From contig JAMOAY010000002.1 of assembly GCA_039908525.1 (NCBI GenBank), positions 124,001 through 188,000 of the forward strand: DNA of 64,000 nucleotides, given 5' to 3'. Below the pieces are notes generated by a model that saw only the letters and a program-made list of their open reading frames with translations, did no database searches and had not been told where the DNA came from. Each line of letters opens with the position of its first letter. Within the stretch, counting starts at the first letter, position 1. Below are positions 12,001 through 18,353 of this stretch, in pieces. Both the position numbers and the translations under genes were made by a program. The stretch comes from Magnetaquicoccus sp039908525 (GTDB taxonomy: Bacteria; Pseudomonadota; Magnetococcia; Magnetococcales; Magnetaquicoccaceae).

Positions 12001-14603
12001 GTCAGCAGCGTCGAACCCAACCCATCCAGGCGGGTGGTGGCCAGGGCGGTCAGGGTGGACGAGGAAAGGCCGTCCAGTTGGGTCCCGGTCAGGGAGGAAA
12101 AAACACTCGAACCCAGCCCCTGCAACTGGGTATTGGCCAGCCCGGCAAGAGAAGTCGACAACAGGCCATCCAACTGGGTATTGGCCAACGTCGTCATGGC
12201 CGCCGACAGCAGGCTGTCCAACTGCGTCCCCGCCAACGTGGCCAGCGCCACAGAGCCCAGACCATCCAGTTGGGTGGTGGCCAAGGCCACCCACGCCATC
12301 GACAACAGGCCATCCAGTTGTGTCCCCGCCAGGGCGGCCAGCGCCATCGAACCCAGGCCATCCAACTGGGTGGTGACCAGGGAGGAGAGGGTCATGGAGC
12401 TCAACCCATCCAACTGGCTGCCGGCCAGCGCGGCCAAGGCCGTCGATGACACACTGTCCAGCTGTGTCCCGGCCAGCGTGGCGAGCGACAGCGAACCCAA
12501 ACCATCCAGCTGGGTACCCGCCAGAGAGAGCAAAGCTGTCGAACCGAAACCGTCCAGCTGCGTTCCGGCCAGGGTGGCGAGAAGCGCCGAACCCAGGCCA
12601 TCCAACTGGCTGTTGGCCAACCCGGTCAGGGCCGTCGAACTCAAACCATCCAACTGGGTGCCGGCCAGGGCGAGCAGAGCCGTCGAACGGAGCGCATCCA
12701 ACTGGGTGCCGGCCAGCGCGGTGAGCCCCCCCGAGCCCAGCCCATCCAGCTGGGTGGCGGCCAGGGCCGAGAAAGCCTGCGACGACAAAGAGTCCAGCTG
12801 GGTCCCGGCCAGGGTGATGAGGAGCACCGAGCCCAGCCCATCCAATTGGGTGGTGGCCAGAGCCGCGATGGAGGAGGACAACAGGCTGTCCAGCTGGCTG
12901 CCCGCCAAGGCGGCCAGGGGTGCCGAACAGAGTGCGTCCAGCTGGGTGGTGGCCAGAGTGGCCAGCACCGTGGAGCTCAAGCCATCCAACTGGCTGTTGG
13001 CCAGGGTCACCAGAACCGTCGACAGCAGCGTGTCCAACTGGCTCCCCGCCAGGGTGGAGAGGGCCACCGAGCCCAGGCCATCCAGCTGGCTGACCGCCAG
13101 GTTGGCAAGAAGATTCGAACCCAGACTGTCCAGTTGCGTCCCGCTCAGGGTGATAAAAACCACAGAGGCCAAGCCATCCAGCTGGCTGTTGGCCAGGGTC
13201 AGCAGAAGCGTCGAGCTCAAACCGTCCAACTGGCTGCCCGCCAAGGTGGCGACAGCCGTCGAGACCAGGCTGTCCAACTGGCTCCCGGCCAACGACGCAA
13301 GGAGCGTCGAGGTCAAACCATCCAGCTGGCTGTTGGCCAAGGCAAACAGGCCCGTCGATCCCAGGGAGTCCAGTTGGGTTCCCGTCAGGGTACCCAGAGC
13401 CATCGAGCCCATGCCATCCAACTGGGTATTGGCCAACGCTGAAAGTACCGTTGACAGCAGACTGTCCAACTGGGTCCCGGCCAGGGTGGCGAGGAGCGCC
13501 GAACCCAGACCATCCAACTGGGTACTGGCCAGGCTGGACAGCATCGTCGAACTCAAACCGTCCAACTGGCTGCCCGCCAGCCCCACCAGCACCGTCGACA
13601 ACAGGCTGTCCAACTGGCTCCCCGCCAGAGTGGCGAGGGTCGCTGAACCCAGACCATCCAACTGGGTGCCCGCCAACTGGGCAAAGGCCACCGAACCCAG
13701 GCTGTCCAGCTGCGTCCCGGTCAGGGTGACGAGGAGCTGTGAGGTCAAACCATCCAACTGACTGTTGGCCAGAGACAACAGGAGGGTCGAAGTCAAACCA
13801 TCCAACTGGGTGCCCGCCAGAGTGAGCAGGGTCGTCGATAGCAGCGTGTCCAGCTGGGTACCGGCCAACGTCGCCAACACCATCGAACCCAGCCCATCCA
13901 GCTGGGTGTTGGCCAGAGCAGAGAGCGTGGCCGAGCCCAGGGCGTCCAATTGGGTGCCGCTCAGAGTGCCGAGGAGTGTCGAACCCAGAGCGTCCAGCTG
14001 GGTGTTGGCCAGTGTCGAGAGCAACGTCGACCACACGCCATCCAGCTGGGTACCCGCCAGCGAAGCGATCTGCAGAGAACGGGCAGCATCCAACTGGGTG
14101 TTGGCCAGGGAGGCAAGTACGGCCGAGCCCAAACCGTCCAGCTGGCTGTTCGCCAGAGCGGTCAGCAGCAGCGAACTCATGCCATCCAGCTGGCTGCCCG
14201 CCAGACTGGCGAGCGATGCGGAGGTCAGAGCATCCAGCTGGGTGTTCGTCAAGGCAAGCAGGGAGGACGAGAGCAGACTGTCCAACTGTGTGTCCGCCAG
14301 AGAAGAGAGTGCCGTTGAAAGCAGTCCGTCCAGCTGGGTGCCGGCCAGCGTAGCCAGCAGTGTCGAACGCAACCCATCCAGCTGGGTGCCCGCCAGGGTG
14401 GCCAAGGAGAGGGAGTAGAGGCCGTTCAGTTGGGTTTCTGACAGGGAGATCAGACCGGTGGAGGTCAGCCCATCCAGCAGCGTGCCCGACAAACCAGCCA
14501 GGGTCGTCGAGGCCAGGATATCCAGCTGGGAATTCACCAGGCTCGACAAGGTTGTCGATACCATGCCCGCAAAATCAGAACTTTGATAGGTCGTCGTGCT
14601 CAT
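1..14603 (-). CDS. Giant octad-repeat protein, C-terminus outside window
   Basis: A single minus-strand frame starts at ATG 14603 (MSTTTYQSSDF...) and runs to the left edge with no in-frame stop seen, so at least 4,867 residues are encoded and the C-terminus is missing. After about 28 residues almost the whole protein is a 16-residue repeat, roughly QLDGLxSxxLxxLAGT, made of two octads with Leu at positions 2 and 5. Toward the 3' end (below about 2 kb) both octads begin with Gln (e.g. QLAALTAQ, QIGSLSTT), giving a plain 8-residue repeat. Lysine and cysteine are very rare in the stretches translated and each unit carries an Asp, so the protein should be acidic. No signal peptide or membrane segment is visible at the N-terminus. 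The regular leucines suggest a solenoid, but fold and function are unknown. A surface, adhesive or structural role would be a guess. Confidence 0.85.
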   Translation of the reverse strand, partial: MSTTTYQSSDFAGMVSTTLSSLVNSQLDILASTTLAGLSGTLLDGLTSTGLISLSETQLNGLYSLSLATLAGTQLDGLRSTLLATLAGTQLDGLLSTALSSLADTQLDSLLSSSLLALTNTQLDALTSASLASLAGSQLDGMSSLLLTALANSQLDGLGSAVLASLANTQLDAARSLQIASLAGTQLDGVWSTLLSTLANTQLDALGSTLLGTLSGTQLDALGSATLSALANTQLDGLGSMVLATLAGTQLDTLLSTTLLTLAGTQLDGLTSTLLLSLANSQLDGLTSQLLVTLTGTQLDSLGSVAFAQLAGTQLDGLGSATLATLAGSQLDSLLSTVLVGLAGSQLDGLSSTMLSSLASTQLDGLGSALLATLAGTQLDSLLSTVLSALANTQLDGMGSMALGTLTGTQLDSLGSTGLFALANSQLDGLTSTLLASLAGSQLDSLVSTAVATLAGSQLDGLSSTLLLTLANSQLDGLASVVFITLSGTQLDSLGSNLLANLAVSQLDGLGSVALSTLAGSQLDTLLSTVLVTLANSQLDGLSSTVLATLATTQLDALCSAPLAALAGSQLDSLLSSSIAALATTQLDGLGSVLLITLAGTQLDSLSSQAFSALAATQLDGLGSGGLTALAGTQLDALRSTALLALAGTQLDGLSSTALTGLANSQLDGLGSALLATLAGTQLDGFGSTALLSLAGTQLDGLGSLSLATLAGTQLDSVSSTALAALAGSQLDGLSSMTLSSLVTTQLDGLGSMALAALAGTQLDGLLSMAWVALATTQLDGLGSVALATLAGTQLDSLLSAAMTTLANTQLDGLLSTSLAGLANTQLQGLGSSVFSSLTGTQLDGLSSSTLTALATTRLDGLGSTLLTTLTGTQLDGLSSTALTSLAISQLDGLLSVTLTSLVGTQLDSLSSLALSALAGSQLDGLTSLALASLAYSQLDGLGSVLLATLAGSQLDSLTSVALAVLATTRLDGLLSASLVSLAGSQLDSLSSMLLPSLAGTQLDGLGSVLLATLAGSQLDGLGSLQLITLAGSQLDSLSSGLLLALAGTQLDGLGSTAMATLSGSQLDTLTSMALTLLAGTQLDGLTSTVLVMLSGSQLDGLGSTLLAGLSGTQLDGLLSTPLASLAITQLDGLGSSALATLATTQLDALRSSALAVLASTRLDGLGSLLLSALASSQLDGLGSSMLATLATTQLDGLLSVGMSALAGSQLDGLLGSNALGALAGSQLDGLLSISLAMLANSQLDGLTSTTLISLAATQLDGLASTLLSALAGSQLDGLLSRTLATLVGTQLDGLASTALATLAGSALDGLRSTTLSSLAGSQLDGLLSSLLSTLVVTQLDGLFSLQLLTLTGTQLDTLSSSSLTLLANSQLDGLGSLALASLADTQLDALGSLTLAELVHTQLDGLSSSALTALATTQMDGLQSIQLLTLTGTQLDGLTSKALVALMHSQLDGLGSISLAGLVNTQLDGLSSSSLSAVAGSQLDGLFSIPLAGLANTQLDGLGSEALFTLLGTQLDALSSLQLAGLSVTQLDGLGSLLLSSLAGSQLDGLASTPFSLLESSQLDGLGSLLLATLAETQLDGLTSTFLASLIGTQLGGLGSSAVASLAATQLDGLGSALLSALVGSQLDRLSSNLLVSWADTQLDGLSSASLFSLAGSQLDGLGSVSLARLATTQLDGLGSASLGSLADTQLDGLLSTLLTTLADTQLDGLRSTRLAALVSSQLDGLSATLWGSLADTQLDGMGLLALASLAGTQLNGVTSVQVASLANSQLDALGSAQLGSLAVAGVTGLGSAQLLALVDSQLDGLTSANLTGLTVAALTGLASSTARLSALANTQLGGMSIYQVANLSSSVATNISIQLGFTIQLTTRNSQWQVAGMSDAQMDTLTSVRLGALVASQLDGLSSSQMAALVDTQLEGLSSTLLKTLAGSQLAGLTASLFAALAGSQLDGLTSTNLSGLSSGGLDGLTSTLLAARAATQLDGLRSGQLGSLVGSQLDALSSSRLATLADSQLAGLSAAGMASLVETQLSGIIANTMVSLASAGIAGLSDASLRLLASNKLALLADTQLDGLGSLQLGVLVHTQLDGLQSTRWVGLVGTQLDGLLSSRLGGLATSQLDGLSSQGLFSLAGTQLDVLTSTRLASLAGSQLDGLGSGRWVTLANTQLDGLHSTVLQGLATSQLDALSSLSLVALAASQLDGLFSTRLSGLVGTQLDGLFSGTLRGLAGSQLDGLFSTLLTGLATTQLDGMGSTLLGGVAGTQLDGLLSIQLFSLVASQLDGVASLPLSSLADTQLDGLGSGTLLSLTGTQLHALLSTGLAALTITQLDGLSSSAFGLLVDTQLDSLSSSTLLTLVNTQLDGLGSGQLRLLAHSQLDGLLSSQLLGLAGSQLDSLLSMVLPSLAFTQLDGLGSTALGSLATTQMETLSSTLLSTLASTQLDGLSSTQTMDLATTQLDGLLSRQLLGLVATQLENLSSFQLAALATTQLDGLGSALLVGLVGSQLDALSSANLGSLAATQMNGLASTTLDTLAVTQLDALSSAVLITLAGSQLDGLQSTALAALATTQLDGLGSVLLVGLAGTQLDLLSSTALFSLANTQLDGLGSLALVSLLDTQLDSLSSRVLLSLANTQLDGLSSAGFVTLADTQLDGLRSTTLAALASTQLDGLDSLSMAALAATQLDGLGSVLLVGLASTQLDSLVSTQWNSLVVTQLDGLSSTLLGTLAETQLDALLSASLLSLAGTQLDLLGSRQLFLLAGTQLDGLGSLSLVTLAGSQLDSLGSSSLAGLSMTQLDGLGSAQLVTLAASQLDSLVSRVLLSLTATQLDGLSSIVLAGLANSQLDGLLSTSLTSLAGSQLDGLSSIALAALANTQLDGLVSAPLGSLADSQLDVLRSATLLSLATTRLDGLGSVAWSSLAGTQLDALLSTRLAGLAGSQLDGLASTLLITLAVTQLDGLGSLGMASLAHSQLDSLSSGQWTALAGSQLDGLTSGQWAELAATQLDGVSSMQWVTLVDSQLDGLLSTRLAGLASSQLDGLSSMQLISLQSTQLDALSSTMLSTLVTTQLDGLASLHLPALAHSQLDGLSSSLWSTLTHTQLDGLSSGQWTALAGSQLDGLGSIALGTLAGSQLDGLGSLQLGTLAGSQLDGLGSVVLVTLAGSQLDGLGSTALFSLAGSQLDGLRSAVLASLANTQLNGLTSVQVSGLATTQLSAVGSVQLFALATTQLDGLSSTALAVLTTGVLNGLGSGLLAGLAVTQLSTLSSLQLASLADTQLDSLSSTQLSGLTIASLNGLGTAQAVALDSTQLDGLSSGNIAGLSTALISALSTTAIAALAVTQLAGLTIAQLTPSGDNFTAINSRVGVSNPTLVGMTDLQMDGLSSTQVAALVSTQLDGISAGQWLGLAGTQLDGMNSTQLATLADTQLDNLSSLLLISLAGTQLDSLASTSLVALANSQLDGLQAAAISSLAGSQLDGLLSARLSALAGTQLAGLSSGALFALADSQLDGLGSVTFALLAGTQLDALTSVALAALVDSQLEGLRSTALLSLAETQLDSMRSASLAALAISQLDGLGSMLLASLAVSQLEGFGSLQLRSLTGSQLDGLSSTAWMTLENSPLDGLQSTAFSSLADSQLDALHSAELADLAVTELDGLRSVQLLSLADTQLDGLRSSRLLTLAESQLDGLGSQQLTALSNSQLESLSSAQLGGLAHSQLDGLTSNTLGQLAHSQLDGLRSIGLAALVDSQLDGWSGVQLKGLVGTQLDGLGSMQLSSLARTQLEGLTSSAIRALTGTQLDDLQATALAALALTQLDGLLSTALVSLVDSQLDALSSMALLSLAGSQLDTLTSTAFSSLVDSQLDGLHATSLMGLAASQLDGVTASMLGNLAASQLDGVLSARLNTLAGSQLVGLSSLQLRSLAGSQLHGLSSSKLVDLSDDQLDGLTSTQLSNMANNALSGFSSEQLFALAGSQLAGLTAAQWGRLPVDELDGLTSNALSGIRSVTMAGLTSMQLSSLVDSQLDGLTAANFSGLTGDRMSALTSTRLRALAGTQLMGMSSVQLSQLSIAQLDGLTADGLSGLQGKVLDGLSALQFRSLAVTQLDGLTALGLRALTNNRLDVLSSGTLTSLAGSQLDGLASSQVRGLANTQLDGLSAFQWAGLTGSQLDGLSVAHWVALAATQLTLLNSLQLGSLANTQLDGLSSSRLRSLTIAQLDGLQAGQLLSLSGTQLDGLSSLQMRGLLAEQLSGLGSTQLKGLHNTQLDGITSEALVGLSATQVDGLSSMQLKGLASTQLAGLTPEALTSLSAAQLAGLTSLRLARLTVEQLLGLSSAQLFSLRDEQLDGLTADQLSGLLEPQLDGLRSSQLQGLTTGQLSGLLAAQLTGLANSQLGGLRAPQWVSLTVEQLQGLTAVQLAGVEGVQLQAMTVEQFAGLTDASLDGLRSTQIRALSDRQLNGLSAAQLQGLASSQLDGLPAARIKGLADSQLDGLTAEQLADLDRAQLDALNATRWLELDNAQLDGLSSVQLKGLSDLQLNGFVAPQLAGLADTQLDGLTAAQLRGLAGTQLEGVSADRWSSLASTQLSGMTAAQWQGLTEMQLNGLGALQLQGLSSGLLRGISPEHWATLADTQLDGLTSLQLGGLGSTQLSGLTAVQLASLAGSQLPGLSVAQLKGISDGALSGLTAEQLAWLTMAQLAALGPARLAALRDSQLDGLSSRQLAQLTDGQLNGLQAAQLAGLADTQLDGLTAAQLNGFAHTQLEGLSPALLAGLSAVQLRGLSSGQISGLRPDQWDGLSGEQVASLSPVQWKGMRGEQMAALNTTQLAALTAQQIGSLSTTQIGFLNVPQLVTVTQIRALTPLQMANLPMLPAISQMGQLLAVQL
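4500..4598 (-). other. Non-repeat island 2 inside the giant gene
   Basis: About 33 codons depart from the repeat and include TPSGDNFTAINSRVGVSNPT, followed by VGMTDLQMDGL. The GMTDLQMD ending closely matches GMSDAQMD of the island near 8.95 kb, so the two islands share an edge motif. The repeat array resumes on both sides in the same frame. Confidence 0.7.
8941..9083 (-). other. Non-repeat island 1 inside the giant gene
   Basis: About 45 codons lose the 48-bp pattern while the frame stays open. The translation includes MSIYQVANLSSSVATNISIQ, then GFTIQL and a motif GMSDAQMD. Asn, Gln, Tyr and Trp are richer here than in the repeats. It lies about 1,840 residues from the N-terminus and may mark a boundary between two repeat domains. 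Confidence 0.7.
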
Positions 14604-14609
14604 ACCATC

Positions 14610-14614
14610 CCTCC
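14610..14614 (-). promoter_or_regulatory. Ribosome binding site of the giant gene
   Basis: On the minus strand GGAGG lies six bases before ATG 14603. This fixes the N-terminus and is the main reason for choosing this strand and frame over the long overlapping open frames. No convincing promoter was recognised in the 330 bp before etfA. Confidence 0.75.
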
Positions 14615-14934
14615 ACCACGCAGATGCACCGGCTCTGTCGGGCCATTGCCGCCCAACCCACCTCCCACAGGCTGACCGACCGACGAGCCCCGCCTTTATG
14701 GTAAGCCTTTTTTTGTGCTGCCGACAGGGCAGCCTGCAGTACCTGGGCAAATGGCCATATCCCGATGAGGCTCCTCCCATTGCAGTCCGTCGACCTGCAT
14801 CGCACACACCATGATTCCGGCCTCCTTTGCGTTATGGCGCACAGGGGAGTAGCATGCCACGGAGAATAAGGCGCATGGACACGGCTTTGGGTTTGCAGAT
14901 TTCCGCCCGGGGGTTGGGACAACCACCACATCCG

Positions 14935-15936
14935 ATGAAGGTATTGATCGTTACCGAACCCGCCATGCTGGCGGACCCGAAAGATGAGCGGCTGGCCCGA
15001 CTGGTGGGAGCGGTTGCACCCCTGGGGGCAGTGACCCTGCTGGTGATGGGAAAAGAAGCGGTCGATGGCCGTGAGCCACCGCTCCACTGGCGGGGTGTCG
15101 CAGAACAGATCCGGCTGACGGGACAGCAAACGGCGCAACAGAGCGGGGAACCGCCCTGGTCAGCAGAGGATATGGCGCAATGGATCCTCCGCATGGCCGG
15201 CGGTTTTTCGCACATCGTGGCCGCAGCCTCAACCCTGGGCGCCGAAGTACTGCCCAGGGTGGCCGCCTTGTTGGACCGGGCCATGGTGACAGGGGTTGTG
15301 CAAATTTGCGCGGCGGATGTTTTTGTGCGCCCGATCCTGGCGGGCAACGCCCTGACCACGGTGCAGGTGACCGGGCAACCGGTCTTCCTCACCCTGCAAC
15401 CCTCCGCATTCGCCCCGGCGGCATACACCGACCCACCGCTGCCACCGGCGCAGATCCCGGCACCCGGTTTGAACGGCACGCTGGGCCTCTCTCGCCTGCT
15501 GGCCCGCACCGGACCGCCCGCTCACTCCGGACAGATCCGGCGGACTGAGCTCTCTTCCGCTGCGGTGGTGGTGGCAGGCGGGGGTGGGTTGGAAAAAGGG
15601 GGCAGTTTTGCCTTGATAGAGTCCCTGGCCCATTGCCTGGGTGCTGCCGTTGGCGCCTCCCGCGGGGCGGTCGATGCCGAACTGGCCCCCATTGCCTGGC
15701 AGATCGGCCAGACGGGCCAGATCATCGCCCCCGAACTCTACATCGGTATCGGCATCTCGGGAGCCGTTCAACACCTGGCGGGTATCAAGGGGGCCAAAAC
15801 CATCGTGGCCATCAACCAGGATCCCACAGCCCCGTTGATGCGCATCGCAGACTTCTCCCTGGAGGCGGACCTGTATGAGGCTGTGCCCGCGTTGATAGGG
15901 ATTCTGCAAAACAAATGCCCCCCCAGGCAGGAATGA
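14935..15936 (+). CDS. etfA: Electron transfer flavoprotein alpha subunit
   Basis: The 333-residue product from ATG 14935 (MKVLIVTEP) has the usual ETF-alpha length. The C-terminal FAD domain is clear: a VVVAGGGGLEKGG stretch, PELYIGIGISGAVQHLAGIK, then VAINQDPTAP and a final DLYEAVPAL segment, as in the family. The protein normally pairs with ETF-beta to pass electrons from dehydrogenases to the quinone pool. No etfB is next to it: the giant repeat gene is divergent on one side and a CHAD gene convergent on the other. An upstream in-frame ATG at 14875, preceded by a GGAG, would add 20 residues. The shorter start fits the family better. Confidence 0.88.
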   Translation: MKVLIVTEPAMLADPKDERLARLVGAVAPLGAVTLLVMGKEAVDGREPPLHWRGVAEQIRLTGQQTAQQSGEPPWSAEDMAQWILRMAGGFSHIVAAASTLGAEVLPRVAALLDRAMVTGVVQICAADVFVRPILAGNALTTVQVTGQPVFLTLQPSAFAPAAYTDPPLPPAQIPAPGLNGTLGLSRLLARTGPPAHSGQIRRTELSSAAVVVAGGGGLEKGGSFALIESLAHCLGAAVGASRGAVDAELAPIAWQIGQTGQIIAPELYIGIGISGAVQHLAGIKGAKTIVAINQDPTAPLMRIADFSLEADLYEAVPALIGILQNKCPPRQE

Positions 15937-15972
15937 CAGCGGGGAGATCCCTGCCCGGGGCAGGCGATGGCG

Positions 15973-16905
15973 CTACCGTTTGCGCCAGGGAGAGGCGGTC
16001 TTGGAAAAGAGTTTCCAGGGCACGACCAACTGTTTGCGAATGTCGGCGCTTTGGTAGCTGCGCCAACCGATCAGGGCACCGGCGTAGCGCGTCACATCCG
16101 GGTCGTTCACCCCCTCCAACAGTCCGTCCAGCAGGTGGGGCATGACCGCCACATCGTTCATGGTACCGAGCAACCCCTGCACCTCCTTGAGCTGTTGGGT
16201 GAACTCCGCCATCTCTCTGGGATCGAACAGGGCCGCAAAAAACTCGGTGGCGTAGCGCAATTTTTTGCATTCAATGCGCAATTGATGCAATTCCGTATCC
16301 GACAAGGCAGCCAAAGAGGGGCCTGCCATCAAGGCGACGGACATCCGCTTGCCCAGCACCCCCTTGGCGTAGCGTACAATCCCGGACCCCAGGTGAGCCC
16401 GGGTCTCCGAGGGGAGTTCCACCTGAAACCAGCCGCGCACCTTGATCCACTGGTCAAAGTGGTTGGCAAAGGTCTGATAACGCTCACTGTCCAGCAGTTG
16501 GCGCAGACGCACGTAAGCGGCATCCTGGTGCTGCAAGGCCAGTGCACGCAATTTGCTTTCCCCCTCCGGCAGCGGCACCTTGCCCGCCACCTCCGCCAAC
16601 CCTTCCGCGATGAACACATCCAGATCCCGGGCCGGGCCAAACTCGCTGGCCACCCAACGCAACTCTTCGTTCCAGGGATCGGTGATCGCCCTGGGAACGG
16701 CCTTGCGAAAAACCGAGATGGCAGAGCGCAACCGTCGTATGGCCACCCGTACCTGGTGTACACCCTCGATATCTTCCCGGTTGTGGGCGACGGGCACCCA
16801 GCGAAGCATGTCGTCGAAGTTGTAGCGCAAAATGGCTTCAAACGCCTCGTTGATGCTTTGTCTGGGAGAAAGAGCTATCGGTTTTCTGATGGATGGAAGT
16901 GCCAT
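15973..16905 (-). CDS. CHAD domain protein
   Basis: The 310-residue protein is rich in helix and conserved basic/histidine positions typical of CHAD domains: EGVHQVRVAIRRLRSAI near the N-terminus, ARDLDVF in the middle, and HQLRIECKKLRYATEFF with LGTMNDVAV toward the end. CHAD domains bind inorganic polyphosphate and often sit near polyphosphate granules or accompany CYTH domains. No CYTH domain is fused here and no ppk or ppx is adjacent. It ends 37 bp from etfA, convergently, and is divergent from gap. Confidence 0.85.
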   Translation of the reverse strand: MALPSIRKPIALSPRQSINEAFEAILRYNFDDMLRWVPVAHNREDIEGVHQVRVAIRRLRSAISVFRKAVPRAITDPWNEELRWVASEFGPARDLDVFIAEGLAEVAGKVPLPEGESKLRALALQHQDAAYVRLRQLLDSERYQTFANHFDQWIKVRGWFQVELPSETRAHLGSGIVRYAKGVLGKRMSVALMAGPSLAALSDTELHQLRIECKKLRYATEFFAALFDPREMAEFTQQLKEVQGLLGTMNDVAVMPHLLDGLLEGVNDPDVTRYAGALIGWRSYQSADIRKQLVVPWKLFSKTASPWRKR

Positions 16906-17311
16906 GGTGTGATTCCACTTTTAAAAAAAGGTTTCTGAAAGGAATGACTCTTTCGACTCTGTCCGGTGGATCCGTCGTGCGGTCACAGGAGCCCCCCGGC
17001 ATCCCGGCCTATCGACTCAAAAAAACAATTCAAAAAAAACAGGGAGCCCGGAGAGCGACGCGCCCCGCCCCGGAAATACTCACCAGCGATAAACCGTTTC
17101 ATGCTATCACAATGTACACCCGCCTGTCCACACGGATGCAGGTCATCTCCCCGCCCCCACGCAAAACGGTGACAGTGTCGGTTTTTTTGCCATGCCATGC
17201 GGGAAGATTTGCCCGATGACCCAGAATGGATTTACTATCCACGACGGGTCGGCGCGCCACCAGCCCGGCCGGACCGGTGCCGTGTTTGTCAGACAATGAA
17301 GGAGCATCTAC
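16906..17311. other. Intergenic region between CHAD gene and gap
   Basis: A 406-bp divergent gap with A-rich stretches near 17020-17040. It must hold the promoters of the CHAD gene and gap, but no convincing -35/-10 pair, tRNA or open frame was recognised. A GGAG precedes the gap start. Confidence 0.5.
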
Positions 17312-18325
17312 ATGGCAGTTCGTGTGGGTATCAACGGTTTTGGCCGCATCGGCCGCATGGCTTTGCGCACGGCATGGCGGCGTTGGGAAGGGCTCGAATT
17401 TGTCCATATCAACGATATCTCTGGCGACGCCCACTGTGCCGCCCACCTGTTGGTGCATGACTCCAGCCATGGCCGTTGGCATCGAAAGGTGCAGGGCGGC
17501 ACTGCCCATATCATGATTGAGGACCAGGCCATCGGCTACAGCATGGGCGATACCCCTGCAGAAGCGGCATGGCACACACGAAACATCGATCTGCTGCTGG
17601 AGTGCTCCGGTCACTTCAAGACCCGGCGGGCACTGCAGCCCTATTTTGACCAGGGCATCCGGAAGATTGTAGTCTCCTGTCCGGTCACCGACCCAACCGC
17701 CTTGAACGTGGTCATGGGAGTCAACGACCATCTCTACGATCCCCGGCAACATGCAGTCATCACTGCGGCATCCTGCACGACCAACTGCCTGGCCCCAATT
17801 ATTCAGGTCATGCAATCAAACCTGGGCATTCAAAGAGCCTCCATGACCACCATCCACAGCATCAACAACACACAGGGTATCGTCGATCAGTACCGTCCGG
17901 ATCTGCGTCGCGCCCGGGCATCCACCCTCTCCATGATCCCCACCAGCACCAGCGCCGCCCAGGCCATCGTCCTGGTTTTCCCGGAACTGGCCGGCAAAAT
18001 CGATGGTTTGGCGGTGCGGGTGCCGTTGCTCAACGCCTCCCTGACCGATATGGTTTTCGAAGTGTCACGTCCCACCTGTGTGGCAGAGGTCAACGACCTG
18101 TTGCAAAAAGCGGCGGAGGGCCCCTTGCGGGGGATCCTGGGTTTTGAAACCGCCCCCCTGGTCTCCATCGATTACAGCAACGACACCCGCTCCGCCGTCA
18201 TCGACGGCCTGTCCACCAAGGTGATTGCAGAGAGTCATGTCAAGCTGTTGGCCTGGTATGACAATGAAACCGGCTACACCAACCGCCTGGCAGAGCTGTT
18301 ACACAAGGTCGCCCATTCCTTGTAA
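17312..18325 (+). CDS. gap: Glyceraldehyde-3-phosphate dehydrogenase, ArsJ-associated-like type
   Basis: The 337-residue type I GAPDH begins with the NAD-binding signature VRVGINGFGRIGR and carries the catalytic SCTTNC motif (Cys about 155) and TTIHSINNTQ with the active-site His. Several segments (HINDISGDA, NDHLYDPRQH, SIDYSNDTRSAVIDGLSTKV) resemble the GAPDH subgroup linked to ArsJ, which makes 1-arseno-3-phosphoglycerate, more than the main glycolytic enzyme. That comparison is from memory and not aligned. No arsJ or other arsenic gene is in the neighbourhood, so a plain glycolytic or gluconeogenic role remains possible. The ATG has an AAGGAG eight bases upstream. Confidence 0.85.
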   Translation: MAVRVGINGFGRIGRMALRTAWRRWEGLEFVHINDISGDAHCAAHLLVHDSSHGRWHRKVQGGTAHIMIEDQAIGYSMGDTPAEAAWHTRNIDLLLECSGHFKTRRALQPYFDQGIRKIVVSCPVTDPTALNVVMGVNDHLYDPRQHAVITAASCTTNCLAPIIQVMQSNLGIQRASMTTIHSINNTQGIVDQYRPDLRRARASTLSMIPTSTSAAQAIVLVFPELAGKIDGLAVRVPLLNASLTDMVFEVSRPTCVAEVNDLLQKAAEGPLRGILGFETAPLVSIDYSNDTRSAVIDGLSTKVIAESHVKLLAWYDNETGYTNRLAELLHKVAHSL

Positions 18326-18353
18326 ACTGCGCAGAAAAACAAGGAATGCCATG

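Larger units (their letters stand above)
1..14560 (-). repeat. 48-bp in-frame tandem repeat array (about 300 copies)
   Basis: The unit is 48 bp, counted directly between successive copies of the ccatccagctggg-type core, for example around 6.6 kb, and each unit is two 24-bp halves. The repeat length is a multiple of three, so the protein frame is kept through expansion or contraction. Copies are diverged rather than identical, with synonymous and conservative changes. This argues for an old array under protein-level selection rather than a fresh amplification. In roughly the first 2 kb both 24-bp halves look alike. Further right the halves are distinct. Confidence 0.9.

Noticed and set aside
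6634..14034. A 2,466-codon minus-strand open frame rich in HPAGWxG-type repeats
   Set aside because: It overlaps the giant gene in another frame. The 48-bp repeat avoids stops in several frames, and this frame has no ribosome site and an unlikely Gly/Pro/His/Trp composition.
30..14418. Many plus-strand open frames of 100-600 codons across the repeat array
   Set aside because: They are antisense shadows of the 48-bp repeat, interrupted by stops, and lack consistent starts. The minus frame from 14603 is uninterrupted and has a start signal.
1..14560. CRISPR array or satellite DNA
   Set aside because: There are no unique spacers between constant repeats. The 48-bp units are diverged and keep a protein frame throughout.
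15229..15909. Minus-strand open frame opposite etfA
   Set aside because: It is antisense to a clear ETF-alpha gene and has no family signal.
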